DNA from: Euglena gracilis
Lineage: Eukaryota; Euglenida; Euglenophyceae; Euglenales
NCBI GenBank assembly: GCA_039621445.1
Contig: CP154956.1
Location: 20,549,295-20,613,294 of the forward strand
DNA length: 64,000 nt
Direction of reading: 5' to 3'
The notes under the pieces were generated by a model. It was not told the DNA's origin, made no database searches, and saw only the letters and a list, made by a program, of their open reading frames with translations. A program made the position numbers and the translations under genes. Of this stretch, positions 35,620 to 48,315 are shown piece after piece. The first letter of the stretch is position 1; each line of letters starts with the position of its first letter.

Positions 35620-37403
35620 AAATGCTGAAGGATTACAAACACACAGCCAAAAGATGGAAAACAACCTGACATGGATCTCCCCGACAACAAGTTTCCATTC
35701 TGAGTTCTAGTTAGACGATCTGCCAGCACCACAATACACAAATCTTGGCTCTCCAAAAAGGGCGGATGAGCGCTGTCGGGAGAAGTGCCAAGACAAACCA
35801 GAAAAATTTGATGCGGATTTATTTGTTCAGAAATAACAAATGATAGCACCCAAATGGGTTTTTTAAATTTAAACGTTCATAAGCAGTCCACAATTTTCTT
35901 TGGGGGGGGGGATTAAATTCCGCTTAACGGTGCCAGTGCCTTGGAATGGAATGGGGAAATTTGCAGCATTTTGTCAGTCTCAGAGGCTGCATGATCATGT
36001 TTGTTGGTAAGATATTTCTGAAATAATTGCAAAAATGCCTCTTCTTGCATTCACGTTTCTTTTGAAATTGGCAAGCCCTGCACACGGACGGCCATTATTC
36101 CCAGCCCCCCGCGGAGCCCAGGGGGAAGGTGGCAACATGGAGCCTCAAAAACGCGACACAAAAAAAATCAAACAAAACACAAAATAAAAAAAAAACACAG
36201 AAAAAGAAAAAAGTGCATTTGTCCCCCCACTTGCATCGGGCAACAACATGGAGCCCCAGATCACACCTGGAAAAGAATAGATCTGGAAAAATAATATCCA
36301 AAGCCCTTTCAGATGTGTGTTCTGGAGTTAATTCAGATGTTAAGTATTCCTTGTTTGCTCCTGAACAGGGCGTTGCTTGCTTACCCCCCTCTGGAAACAC
36401 ACACCTGACAGTACCAGTACCAGCGACCCTGACAGTTTCCTGGGCGGGACCCTGACAGGTTCCCGGGTAGGGCCCTTCAAGGGAAAGTCAATAAAAAATG
36501 AAAAAAAAATGACTCTGAGAGGTTGGCCAGCACCGGGGACCCTGACAATTTCCTGCACTGACAGGTTGGCCGGTAACGGGGACCCTGACAATTTCCTGGG
36601 CGGGACCCTGACAGTTTCTCGGGCATGACAGTTTCCCCAGGGGGGGGGGGGGGTAGGTCAGAACCTCAAAATCAAAGCTGCAAAAATGTCCAAAACTGCC
36701 AATTATGCAAAGATGCGATTTCTTTGACCCTAAATTTGTCCTGGCCAGCCCAAATCTGACCTATTTCGCCCATTTTGTTACCGCCCGAAGGGCAGCTGCA
36801 AAAATAATGACACTCGTCGATGGGGGGGGCCAGGGCAGGAAAAAGGCTGCTGGCTGGACCCCCGCCAGGGGGTGGGTCAAATTTTCTTAAACAATGCCCT
36901 GCTGCAAGCCCTGCCCTTTTGGAATTTTTTTGCGAGGCCCACTGAGGAGGTGTCTTGATGGTGAGGCAGGACTATACACCTGGCCCCAAATAGAGCCCGT
37001 TTTGGCCGTTTTTGGGAGCCATTTTGGGGTTAAAAAAATCGAAAATTCCTAAATACCTCCAAAGTGGTGGGGAATGAAAGGATATCATCGGGACCTTAAA
37101 TCAAGTGGCACTGGTCCATCCCAAAAGCTACCCCCAACGCCTCCGGCAAATGCCCCATTCCCCCTCTGCCTGCACATACCCCCCCTTGAAGTGACCTTTC
37201 TTTAAAAGAATCCAACAAAAGCTGCTGGCAAATGCCCACTGGGGAAACACAATTGAGCCTTCACCACAAATACGACCAACAGCGACCAGACTTGGGGTCA
37301 AAGGCATGTGTTGATCGTCCAAAGCTGGATTCCTTAGCGGGGATTCGGCGGACTGAAAAGCCGGCCATTGCAAGGCACCCCAAATGGCAGGTCGGCATCG
37401 CAC
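35620..37403. other. Intergenic stretch between two minus-strand genes
   Basis: No exon seen. It holds the CCTGACAG minisatellite (36,405-36,640), a G-run, and a CTGGCTGG-type repeat at 36,820-36,895. The 3' end of the gene at 37.4-43.9 kb may extend into it. Confidence 0.4.
36405..36640. repeat. CCTGACAGTTTCCTGGGCGG minisatellite
   Basis: About seven degenerate units of the form ACCCTGACA(G/A)(G/T)TT(C/G), with spacers, on one strand. Confidence 0.75.
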
Positions 37404-40400
37404 CTCCACATAGTGCAGGGCGTTGTCCTTGTCCGTCCGATCCAGGATGGTGATGGCGATGCTGCCGCGATCAGGCGTGTGCAGGAACCCAACCTTGACA
37501 TTGGAGGGGTTTTGGCTTCAGTGCCAAAGGGGAGGGGAGGGGACATAAAGCATCCTCGGGTATAAGTGCGGTGTGCCGACCAGGAGTTTGCATACAGGAA
37601 GGATATTGCACGAGGAAAGACACATCAAACCTGTAAATGGAAGAAATGCATGCAAATTGGCTGCGTGACGCAGATTTGCGTTTCATAAAGAGCGATGGGA
37701 GTCAAACGGCAGCAGAGTTTTTCAGCCTCAGTACTCCTAAAAGAAGATGAAAATCGGTAAAACAAAAAGTCAAAAAGTCAAAAAGAAACCAGCAAGAAGT
37801 TCAAACTGCCATTTTGGTATCCCGCAGAGAAGGGAGTGCCCCTGAGAGCCCCTCGCCCCATGGGCCATGGCCTTCCGCCGCCAACCACCTCGCACACATC
37901 TCTGGCTGTGGTCCGCCAGGTGGTCCCACATCACCCGCAGGGTGGCGAAGAAGTACTTTGCTGCCATGTGACTGCCGGCCTGGCTGAATGCCGGGAATTG
38001 GGGGGGGAGGGGGGAGGGCTTTCGGGCCCAACACCGCGGGAAATGAAATTGGAAAGCCATCGGAAAGTGGAGCCTTCAGAGTATCCCACAGTACTGTGTG
38101 GGGCACCCCACACTCCCACCCCCCCAACACTCAAACCCGGAACAACGTCCCTTTTGTGCAGGAATGAAACTACAAAATGATCCACACGTGGCCAAGGGTT
38201 GGGGGCCATTTCTTGACTTACTCGGCCTTCAGCCTCAACCGGGGGGGGGGGGGGGGCACAGAACCAAAATAGCAACGTCCCGTTCCTGTGCAACACAAAG
38301 CATGAAATTAGCGGCGATTGGAAAAAGACTGAATGTGTGGGAAGTGCCCACAGAGAATTTTTGAAAGACTAAAGGTATATGAGTGCAAAACCTACATTCA
38401 ATCAACCCAACCCCACTCTCCCACACTACTCCCCCACTGTCACCCCACACATCTCCCACACTTTCCCTCATTTCCAATTTCCCTTTCCAATCTCCCATTT
38501 CCAATCTCCCACACATTCCCTCATTTCCAATTTCCCTCTGGGAACAGGCATCTCCATTTCAAGGATGCATGATTTTCATGGTAAAGTACCTTTGTCACAA
38601 GTCGATTTTATGTAATTGTGGGTCCAGGTGGAATAATTTTAAAAACATGAATTACTTTTGGGGACTCACTGGTCAGAAAAAAAACAAAAATTGTCCCTGA
38701 AAATTTAAAATGGATGTCAATATTGATTTCCTTGCAATTTTCCGTAGTTTGGTGCATTTTTCTGAATTGTTTTCTGCGATTTCCTGCACACATGGCATTA
38801 AATGGAGCTCCCTCAGTCAAACCGTGCAGGGGGTTAGTGTGGTGGGGGGGGGGTGAGTGGGCTACAGTGGGAGGGGGGGGGCATCAGTATAAATATGGGA
38901 CGACAGTGGGCAGAAATTGTAGGCTGACCACAGAAAATTGAGGGAAAATGCAGCAACCACAGAAAATTGCAGGAAAAAAATTGCCAGTATCAATTCTCCC
39001 CCTGCCAACACTTGTCCTGCCTCTCAATAGATTACGAAACTTGACACTGGGACCTCAGCACACATGTGCGTCATCCATTGGGCGTAGTTGGCGTAGTTGC
39101 TGGCCTGACAAAGCGGAGAAGGGTGAGATGGGGATTCCGATGGCTCCCTGCGTGTGGCGCCGACAGGTTTGGGCCGGGGCGGGGACCTGATTCAGGGGGT
39201 TGGAGTACGTTTCAGTCCGGAACGGGGCGGGCGACATCAGGATGAGGTCGTACAGCACCCCTGGGGGTGGAAGCAATGAGCAATGGGAGGCAGGGGGAAG
39301 GTCTACCCCTGTTGGGGGGGCTCACCCAGCCACTCCCCCCCCCAGCCAGGAGCTTGCAGCCGCGCGGCTGAATCCCCTCCCCCAGGGGGTCCCTGAGATT
39401 CAGTCAGGGAAGCTCGGCCCACCTGGGCTGGGCGTAAATTTTCTTTTTGGATAAAAAAGGTTGGAAATGGTGACAGGGTGGTTTGGTGCTTTTTCAAAAT
39501 TGCAGCGGGCTGGACTCCTCCACCCCCGAAGGGGCAGAAGAGGAGGTCCAGCACCTCCTCTCCCAGCTGGCACATTTTTCACCCGATTGACTGGCCCCCC
39601 TCCCCCGGGTCCAAAAAAAAAAGCTCCTGGTGTGCGCACTTGGTGCATATGCGTCTGCTGCTGGCATGTGTGTGTTGTTGGGATTGCGCCAAGGCAGGTT
39701 GTGGTTGAAGGTTGCCGCGATGGGTATGCCCAACGGCTGAAGAGAATCCTGCCACACCCATACGAGAGTGCCTGCACCCCACGAGGGAACCGCGCAGGGT
39801 GAACTGTGAGCGGCGGGAGGGCACACCATCCGGGAGGGCGACGCTCTCGGAGGGGGAGATGATCATCGGGAAGCGGTGGCGCTGGTCTGCTGGTACGAAG
39901 GCCTCCAGGATCCGTTGGTATCCAAGGCGCTGGACGTGAGGAACACTACAGCCCCCCCCCCCCCCGCCCGAGGAAAAACGCAGCCCTCAAAAGACAGGGA
40001 GGAAGGGCATCCCTTCCTTGGAAGGGGGGCATTGGGCGTGCAACAGTGAGAGTGCATAAGGCGTGAACACTAATCATGTGGTAGGGATGCGGCAATGTGA
40101 CCGTGAGCGTCACGTCCCGCGGTGGGCAGCAGGTCGGGGTTGGCATCCACCGCGGCTGGGATACCGTTCGGAGGTGTTCAGCTAACGTTGATCCAGCGGA
40201 TGGGTGGTGGAGGATTTGGGATGCAGGCTGGCTCCAATGCCCCCCCCCCCCGGGCCGGCTTTGTTTCAAAACATCCAGCCTGCTGGCCAGGGGAGCCATC
40301 TCGGAGGGTGAGCTGGGCTCAAATCACCGGGCCTTGTGCCGGTGGTCAAGCTGGGCAAAAAAGGCACCGTTTTCCATGGTTTTTTGCACACTGGCATTTG

Positions 40401-43400
40401 TACATTTGTACACTGCAATTTGTGCATTGTACATTGGATCCCCTCGCGAGGGTAGGGTCCCCTTCGGCGCAAGAAAACCTCTGTCCTGGACTTCATTGAC
40501 TGGTGGAGGGGGGCATCTTCCTCACCCGAACCTTGGAGCCGTGGAAATGATCAGTCCCAGCCAAGCCAGCAGGGGGGAAGTAGACAGCACCCCAGGTCCA
40601 ACGTACATGTCCACCCCGAAGGCGATGGCAGCCAGCAGGCGGTCCCTCTGGCAGACACTTGTGCACAAAGGTGCAAATCGGTTATTTTGGTACCCAGGAG
40701 GGGGATATCTGATAAGACTGGGAGCTTGAGCTTGAGAGCTGCTTGATCCCTAAACATTTCAGCATCATGGGAGACGGAGTGCTTGCCAAATCCCCTTCCT
40801 CCGCACCATTGAGTGCCCTTCCTTCCAAGGGGTCCCAAGAATTTTAAACCTCTCTTCTAGAATACACAGCACCTAACTCGGCTGTCTCCTTTTCACACAC
40901 ATTATGTGACACGCAAGCACCGGGTGCGTTATCCTCGCTCTACCCCCCCCCCAAACCTGCAGTCTGACCTGGTCCAGCCGCAGCATGCAATTAATTATGA
41001 CCAAACACAATTTCGTCGAAAATTTGTGCAATTCAAACGGTTGAAGTTATTGGAGAAAAAGGCAGATTTTTTTGGTAACGTGACAGGTTGTAAAGATGAT
41101 TGTTCTGTAGCTAGGAAATGCTCTTTTCAAACAGAAAAAAAATTATCCACGGGTGAATGGCAAACACTGTGGTGCCCACCACAGTGGCTGCAATAAGCAT
41201 GCAGTGGACGGATGCCTGTCCCCCAGGCGGACGCCACATCCAGAACGCGGCGGGGCCTCAGCTGCTGAAACAGCGTCATGTACGTGGACGGCTTCCCCTG
41301 GCGAGCCTGAGAGGGTTTGCACCCAGGGCCCAAGACAGTTCTGTTTGGTTGCACGACTGTTCCGCTGCTTATTTCGATTCCTGCCACCGGTAGGTGGGAC
41401 GTTGCAAACATCGACTCCACAAAACAAAGCGGAGAATTCATGTCTTGGGTTTCCGTGTTTCAGTCAGTCATTGGTTTGGGGGCCATTGAGCCAACAGAGG
41501 CATGGCCAAAATGGCAGGCCCTTTTTGATGGGTGGGGAATGCAGACGGGAGAAAAAATTCATTGATAGCAGCCAAAAAAATATCTGGGGCACTTGAGGTG
41601 GAATCTTTCAAGCTCCAACGTGACAAATTTGACCACCTTGAGAGTAGGCAGGGATAATCCAGCCCCTCTCCAAATAGGCGACCCCTTTGGAAGACTCAAA
41701 ACACCCACGTCTTTATACCAAACCATGCCCCCCTTCCAGAACCCCCAACCCATCCATCCACCCTTGAAACACCCCCCAGGGTGGGGTCACGCAGGTTTCA
41801 AATAAATACACAGTCAAGTGAATCCACAATCTGGGTCATACACCTATCCACTGGACCACCACTTCTGTAGGAGGCATAACTTGCACTTCTTCCTCGGTGC
41901 GCACATTTGCACAAATCGCCAATTATTTATGAAAATGACAATACCTGACTCCAAAACCCCAAATAATGAATCAGCATAAGATGTGGTGCCCAGGACGCGG
42001 AGATCGAAACAGGAGCTTTGACAGTTAGGCTACCTAAGACGTGTCACCACAGCATGCGGGGTTCATACCACCCAGCATGGGTGTTTGGAAACCTTCCAAC
42101 AGCTGCCTCATTAACATGGGATACTGCTGGAAAGATTTGAGTAAGTGAGACTAAGCCTGAAACAATGCCTGCAAATTTGACTTTCCATGGTAAGAATTCC
42201 ACGGTTGGTGCGCGCATTCGCTCAAACAAACAGTGTGCAAATACACAGCAACTGTGCAAATGGGAAAACGGGCCACGTATGTGCAAGCTGGAATTGGCAT
42301 GTTTGTGAAACCATTTCCCACCCTATGAAACCATTTCTTGGCCCCTCAAGCATCAAAATAAACAGCCATTCCAGGATGTTATCCTTAGAAAACTAGTTTA
42401 TCGGTGCCCTTCACCCCAGTATTATAGTCCAAAAATGAGGCACAGTGAATCAGCTGAAAATGGACGTGTCAGCTGACTTGAAAACCTTGGTGTTCAGGGT
42501 GTCATACACTAACACGCTTCATTTTTGACCCTGCACAACACCTCCACTTTGAGGACGCTGCTCTCCTCCTGTTTCCACTCTTCTCTTGTCTCTGCGCACA
42601 CCGACATCTTGCCGTTGTGTGGGAGTCACATAGTCTTGAATATCGGTGCAACTCGCCACCGAACTCAACTGGAAATGTGTGGCAATCCTCCTGTGCTCTA
42701 CATCCACCTCACCAACCACCAGTGGCAGAGTTCCCTAATTACCCATTTTTACCTGCTTTATTTGTTGTATGTGAATTCCACTCCTTTCACAGCAAAAAAA
42801 ACCTACACAGCGTGTCCCAGGGCTCCAGAAAGCAAGCAAAGGGGTGGGACCTGTCACCCCACCTCCAGAATGCCTCCTGGCGCTGGCAGTTGCCACAAGG
42901 GGGGAGGGCCGAAGTCTTTGTGTATTTTTGGCAAATCTCTCACTTCGGGGGGGGGGGGGGCAGTCCCATGGGTCTCACAACTCGGCGACATGTTTCCGAG
43001 GGTCAAAAAAAAACAGACAACTTCCAAAAAAAATTGCGAAAATCAAACAAAAAACAGGGCCCACCTGTCACAAACAGTTCAAAAACCTGGACCCAAACCC
43101 CCTCAGACAAAAATGCTCAAGAGCGAGTTACCCGACGACAAGGGTTGAGGGAGAGGAGGGGGGACCTCCACAATGCGCGGCTGGCCCTTCGCGTACAGCC
43201 ACTCCCGCAGGACGCGGGCCGTCAGAACCCGCTGCGCCGGATCCATACCGAATTGCTTTCCCTCCCCCCTTCACCCCCTCCCCCTGGCGGACCAATACCT
43301 CCCCCCTCCTCCCGCCAGGTCACCTTCCACTTTCAAAAAAAACCAGTCGGTCACCTTTCACCTTTTGAAAACCAGACAGTTTCTTTGGACATGTCGGGGG

Positions 43401-43854
43401 GGGGGTCACAATGGCCGATCAGGCAAAGATGGCTCAAAATCAAATGGGGGGGGTGTCGGAATGACCTGCAGTGCCTGCCTGGATGTGTGCCAGATAAAGA
43501 ACCCAATAATGGGCTCTTTCAGGGCTTCTGACTTATTAAAAATGTTAAAAAATATTAACTATTTTTAAACGAAAAAACATTAACTTTTCAGGGCCACGGT
43601 ACCATATGAACACTATCGACCAGCTCTGCCCGACCCCATTCGCGTGCGGAGCCAAAAGCCTGTCAATCACTCCGAAAAAAAAAACAGCCCACCTTAAGCA
43701 ATGGTATGGCCGGGTCTGTGAACAGTGCTGGCAGCCACCGGCCATGCAGGGAGCTGTCCTGCCAGTGCTCCACCGGACTGGGGGGAGGTGTGTGGTGCCG
43801 CGCAGCAGACGCAGAAGTGTGTGCCATGCTGATGCCTCGGGGGCTGGAATGAGA
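37404..43854 (-). CDS. Unrecognised ten-exon gene
   Basis: Exons 43,854-43,693; 43,255-43,166; 41,306-41,238; 40,647-40,591; 40,155-40,102; 39,929-39,791; 39,260-39,187; 39,104-39,054; 37,979-37,896; 37,493-37,404 give about 290 residues, and all nine junction phases agree. Segments: WLPALFTDPAIPLLK, LTARVLREWLYAKGQPRIVE, RLLAAIAFGVDMYVGPG, YQRILEAFVPADQRHRFPMI, VLYDLILMSPAPFRTETYSN, SNYANYAQWMTHMCAE, HMAAKYFFATLRVMWDHLAD, GSIAITILDRTDKDNALHYV. Third positions are G/C-biased, and there is no signal peptide or clear membrane span. Neither end is fixed. The exon at 40,155 is the weakest, since two frames are open there. A separate candidate near 42,527-42,598 (EEWKQEESSVLKVEV) does not fit the phase. 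I do not recognise the family. Confidence 0.58.
38400..38550. repeat. Pyrimidine-rich minisatellite
   Basis: Repeats of TCTCCCACA and TTTCCAATTTCCC on the plus strand (purine-rich on the transcribed strand), within the intron between 37,979 and 39,054. Confidence 0.8.
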
Positions 43855-44045
43855 CTGCAGAACATTTGATTCGCCTCGCGTCCTATTCCACGGCTTTCAG
43901 AAGGGATCCTGAACTTCACATGTGACTGTTTTCCAGGATTTCCCCCCCCCTGCAGAAAAATGTTGTGGTCGTCGTTCTTGGGTCCCGCTCGCTTAAAGTT
44001 GGGATGACTGAGATTTCTGTTGGCGTGACTGGGTGTTGACTGGGT

Positions 44046-44135
44046 CTGGGCCTCTGGATGACTACAGGTGCGTTCTTTGGCATTTTGGGCCTGGGCCTCT
44101 GGATGACTACAGGTGCGTTCTTTGCCATTTTTTGC
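44046..44135. repeat. 45-bp tandem duplication
   Basis: Two near-identical copies beginning GGGCCTCTGGATGACTACAG, offset by 45 bp. Confidence 0.9.
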
Positions 44136-44660
44136 CACTTCCAGCTGCTCTTGGCTGTATTTTTTTTGTCTTCTTTCAGCTGCCTTTGGTTGCTTTTTGG
44201 TTAACTTTTGGCTACTTTTCTTTCCCACTTTTGTCCACCTTTGGCCACCTTTGCCAACTTTTTTTTGGCTGCTTTTCACTGCTTTTGGCCATTTTCTTGC
44301 CACTTTTGACTGCTTTTGGCCACTGTTTTGCTGCTTTCGACTTTGAAAACAACAAAAAAAGTGGCCAAGAATTCCTGAAAATGACTAAAGATGTCCTAAA
44401 GCAGCCAAAAAAAATAGAAAAGTGCAAAAATGGACAAAAAAGGTCGGGGAAATGGGAAAAAGCAATCAAAAGCAGTAAAAAATGGCCAAAAATCTTAAAA
44501 ATGAGCAAACGTGGGCAAAAATGGTCATAAGTTGGCAAAAGTAGCCAAATGTTGCCCAAAGCAGCCAAAAATGGACAAAAATGACCAAACAGGGCAAAAA
44601 ATGGCCAAAAATGGCCAAAAGAGGCAAAAATGGTCAAAAGTGGCCAAAAATAGCCAGTCA
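44100..44660. repeat. Large imperfect fold-back of TTTTGGCCA / TGGCCAAAA words
   Basis: The left arm (44,100-44,340) is rich in TTTTGGCCACTTTTG; the right arm (44,345-44,655) is rich in CAAAAGTGGCCAAAAATGG. The arms are therefore complementary overall, with a centre near 44,342. Confidence 0.7.
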
Positions 44661-47600
44661 CGCCCATTCCTGCCCAGTCACGGAACCCCACCTATGGGCT
44701 TAGACGGGCGGGAATACACTTTTCTTGTTGAGTCACAAAATTTCGGCAGTTTTACTGAAAATGCGCATCTGCGCATTCCGGAAGCGGAGTGCGCAGGTGC
44801 ACATTCTGAATGGTTTGATGCTTCTTCCAGACTGGGTGAAACACCACAAAAATGAGCTGTTAGGATTGAGAACGACCACAAGAACCACCCCCTGTGTACT
44901 GCTTCAACTACGTATCATGCTGTTAACAGCTGTTTCCCGACGACTGTGGTACAGGCATGGCTGAACACACACTCGGCACTCCACAAAGCATGTGGAACAC
45001 AGGCGACGCAGGACAACCTGGACCTGGGTGTGCCACCTTGTGTTCATCGATGTGTGCTGATGGCTTCCGGGGGTAGGGCCTGGTGAACCCGGGATGAGCA
45101 CGGGAAGGAACTCCTTGCAGCCACAGAGACACAGCCCTCCCAAGGTCAAACAACAGGGGTGTCAGTGAGTGTCAAGGCCGAAGAATGCGCACCTGCGCAT
45201 TTTTTGGAAACCCAAAAGAATGCGCAGGTGCGCATTTTTGGAATGGACACAAGCTGTGGGAAGGGGGAATGCGCACACGCGCATTGATGCTGGAGGACAC
45301 ATTGGGTCTGTTGTTTGCCTGCCTTGAATCCGAGCTGTGCACCGTTATGATGTGGTTTCGGCCTTGCAGAACATCATCGACACCTGCAGCAGCATGGAAA
45401 ACCCTGGGCTCGGCGACGGCAGGGGTCAAGGCACAAATTGATGTCCTTCAGTGACAGGGGAACTGCCCCCCCCCCCTGCAGCTCAAGTCATTGAGCAAAT
45501 CAGAATGCGCACCTGCGCATTCGACTTCACCCGCTGCAGTCCAGTGCGCAGCCCAGCCTATGCTGCTCATGAACGTGTGGAGCACATAAGAACGCACAGG
45601 CAACCGTCCCCCACCCGGCGGAGGTGATGGGCCGGTTTGCTGCCAGTGTTGTCCAACCACACACCCCAGAGCGTACATGCCAGCACACAGCTAATGGTCG
45701 CCCTGAACAACCTTATGTTGGGCTGCGGTACGGGGTGCAAGGAGCACTGTGGCCCACAATTTAGGTCAACGCAGGGGGTTGTGTCTGGTTCCACACACAG
45801 TGCTCACGGGGTTGGCACCTCGAGAGCGAAACACGCCTGTCACCACCTTCGGCATCATTCCCAAAAACGGTCTGCAAACACGGAATTATTTCACAATCCA
45901 AATGGATTCAAAGAAGCGAACACCATTGGTCAGTCCTTGCCCCAGAATCTCTCCAGGTCCTTAAAACCGTCAGTCATGCACAAGCACATCACAACAAAAA
46001 CCTACTGATAAACCCAGGAATTTTTTCCGTTCTGCTTTTTCTGTGTACTCCACTGTGTCGCACCATGGATAATGGATGAGAAAGGGACTTCAGTGCCCGA
46101 GGAAACTCCTCGGTGACGGGCACCCTAATCCCAACTGCAGTCAGCAGTCTTTCATGGCATGAGTGAAAAGCCGGTGAATGCACAGATGCGCAAAAAAGCG
46201 TCCTGTGCCTTTCTTTAAATTACAGCTACACCGCCGAATATTTGCACTCCCAGGTGGGCCTGCCACCACCCACGCGAACTCCCCCCGCCTGGCCTGGGTT
46301 TGAAACCACGCGGCTGAAGTGTAGACCTCCCTGTGAGGATCGAATGGTGTCCGAGGACGAGGCAGCCCTGGAGCGAAACACAGCAGGGGAGGACCACCAC
46401 TTGTGACCTTGCTGGCAACAAACGTCACCCACCACACAGAACCCTTTTTTATCATGTACTCAGAGTTGACGCTCCAACGCTGCAAACTACACATCCACTG
46501 GCCGCTGTGAAGACCAGGGGAAGCGCATATGCACACACCTTCTCCACACACTCCATCCGCAATGGCTGCAATCAAACATGGCACATCGGGTGACTGCGCA
46601 CATGCGCATTCCCTTCTTGTGTCTCCGCTTAAAGCACCCTGGTAGGAGGTTGCCACACAGGGCGATTGTGGCTCCCGGGGGTGGTTGTGGGAAGGAGGCA
46701 CCATGGTCTCTGCGGTTAGAGTGGATGGGAGGTTCTGTGCCCTGTGCTGGAAGCAGGGCACGAGGGGGCGCTAGCCAATGTTTGTTGTGTTCGTGTAGTC
46801 TGCATTCAGAGAGTGGCGGGGGGGGGGGCTGGGTTTAAATCCACACAACATGTCTGTGGGGCTCGGTGCCGTGCCTCAGGCTGCCTGTTGTTTGCCATTC
46901 CACACAGTGCACTGTACCCCTCTGTGACACATGCAGGCACAACATCCCTCCAGTGGCGCACGCCGTCCGCTCCGCATGTGCCTTCTCAAAGGCACCACGT
47001 CACATCACCATGTGGGACCACCTGTGTTTGGGTCTGACGTTTGGGATGGGGTGCTGGGTATGGAGGGGGGGCTGGCTTGCACGCCTTTCCTGTGTGTCAC
47101 TAGTTTTCAAAGCTACGGAGCGGAGCCCTGGTTCAACCCTTTCTGCCACAGATTACATTCTCCAGAACAGCCCTCACAAACGAAAAAAATGGCTCCTCTC
47201 CGAGGTTGCATGAGGCACAAGAATGCGCACGTGCGCACACTTGAGGTCATTCCTTTGCTGGCTGGCTGTGAGTTTATCTGCAGGAGAGCAGGAGGGGAGC
47301 AGCGCTGGGCAACCACAAGAGTGCGCACCTGCGCATTCCGTGAGGGGGAGTGCGCAGGTGCGCATTCTCTGTGTTGTGGGAGCTGTGTCTAGCACTCCTG
47401 AACCCAGTGCCACCACAGCATTCTGGCAGGGCAACCCCCATGTTGCACTGCTGGCCTTTTTGTTAGCGATTTCAGAGGCATCTCATTGCACAGGTGGATG
47501 ACGCCAGAGCAGGGTGTACGTTTCCCTTGCTGTGCCTCCACCTTGTGTGCTGAGTTAATAACCGTCCAAAACTTCAGGAAAAGACCGGGACGTAGAGAGG

Positions 47601-48072
47601 GGTGAATGCGCACCTGCGCATTCACTCGGCACCACAAAACAGGGGGGATGGCGACAGGTGCAATGCCTCCACCTGACGAGGGTTTGTCCTCGTGAAACAG
47701 CGTTTTCTGTCGCACCTGCTTCGGCAGATGGGGGTTTTCCCCCGGTCGACAGAAGTGTTAAACGGTCATTTTGAAAACGAAAAAAGTCGGTTTGCCCAGG
47801 AAAAAACCCTGGGGTCGAAGGTAGTGGTACCCATTTTGGTTCCAGGGTTTCAGCTGACGGGTGCGCTGCCACGTCAAGTGAAGGCAACGCAATTGGTCAA
47901 AAAGAATGCGCAGGTGCGCAAAAAAAAAACCACCAAAAATGAAAAGTGCATTCCCGGCCGTCTAAGGTGGGGGTGGGGGTCCTCAAAGCCAATCACGTCC
48001 AGTTATTGCATAAGCACCCCCCTTATAGAAGCACGGGTGCGCTTATAGCGGACTGCCGCCTCTGGCGATGGG
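44660..48072. other. Gene-free stretch with clustered palindromes
   Basis: Composition changes here: few homopolymer runs and many CACA/TGTG words. I found no exon with splice partners. Open stretches such as 46,141-46,761 (minus) and 45,637-46,008 (plus) run straight across palindromes and lack codon bias. The 13 palindromes are listed separately. Confidence 0.5.
44759..47923. repeat. Cluster of 13 copies of a 20-bp palindrome
   Basis: The consensus is GAATGCGCACCTGCGCATTC or its other-centre form with CAGGTG. Copies are at 44,759; 44,787; 45,183; 45,218; 45,267; 45,503; 46,176; 46,592; 47,221; 47,319; 47,348; 47,604; 47,904 (start positions). The TGCGCA half-sites are conserved and the central two bases vary. 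Three pairs are tightly spaced (44,759/44,787, 45,183/45,218, 47,319/47,348). Spacing between others is irregular (about 35-670 bp), so it is neither a CRISPR array nor a satellite. TGCGCA half-sites resemble NRF-1-type elements, and the centre is an E-box (CACCTG/CAGGTG). Function is unknown. Confidence 0.9.
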
Positions 48073-48315
48073 GGTGTGCTTCTATTAGAGGGGGAGGGTT
48101 TAGGTGCTTGCCGGCTGAGAAGGAAGAAAAATTCGGTTGAGTACAACCCTTCCAGAGCGTCACTCAATCCCTTCAGCAGGGGGATCAGGCCGCTGGCTAA
48201 CCCCTCACCAGCGGGGTGGGGGTCCCCTGGCTGGAACCGGACGGGAACTGAGATGGGGGCCCGCAACCATCTTCAACCAAAGTTGGGCCCATTTTTGACA
48301 CCCGCCACGGCAAAT

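Noticed and set aside
46141-46761. 206-codon minus-strand open frame
   Set aside because: It crosses two palindromes, shows no codon bias and has no splice partner or homology I recognise.
44759-47923. CRISPR array
   Set aside because: The palindromes are irregularly spaced, lack uniform spacers and lie in eukaryotic DNA.
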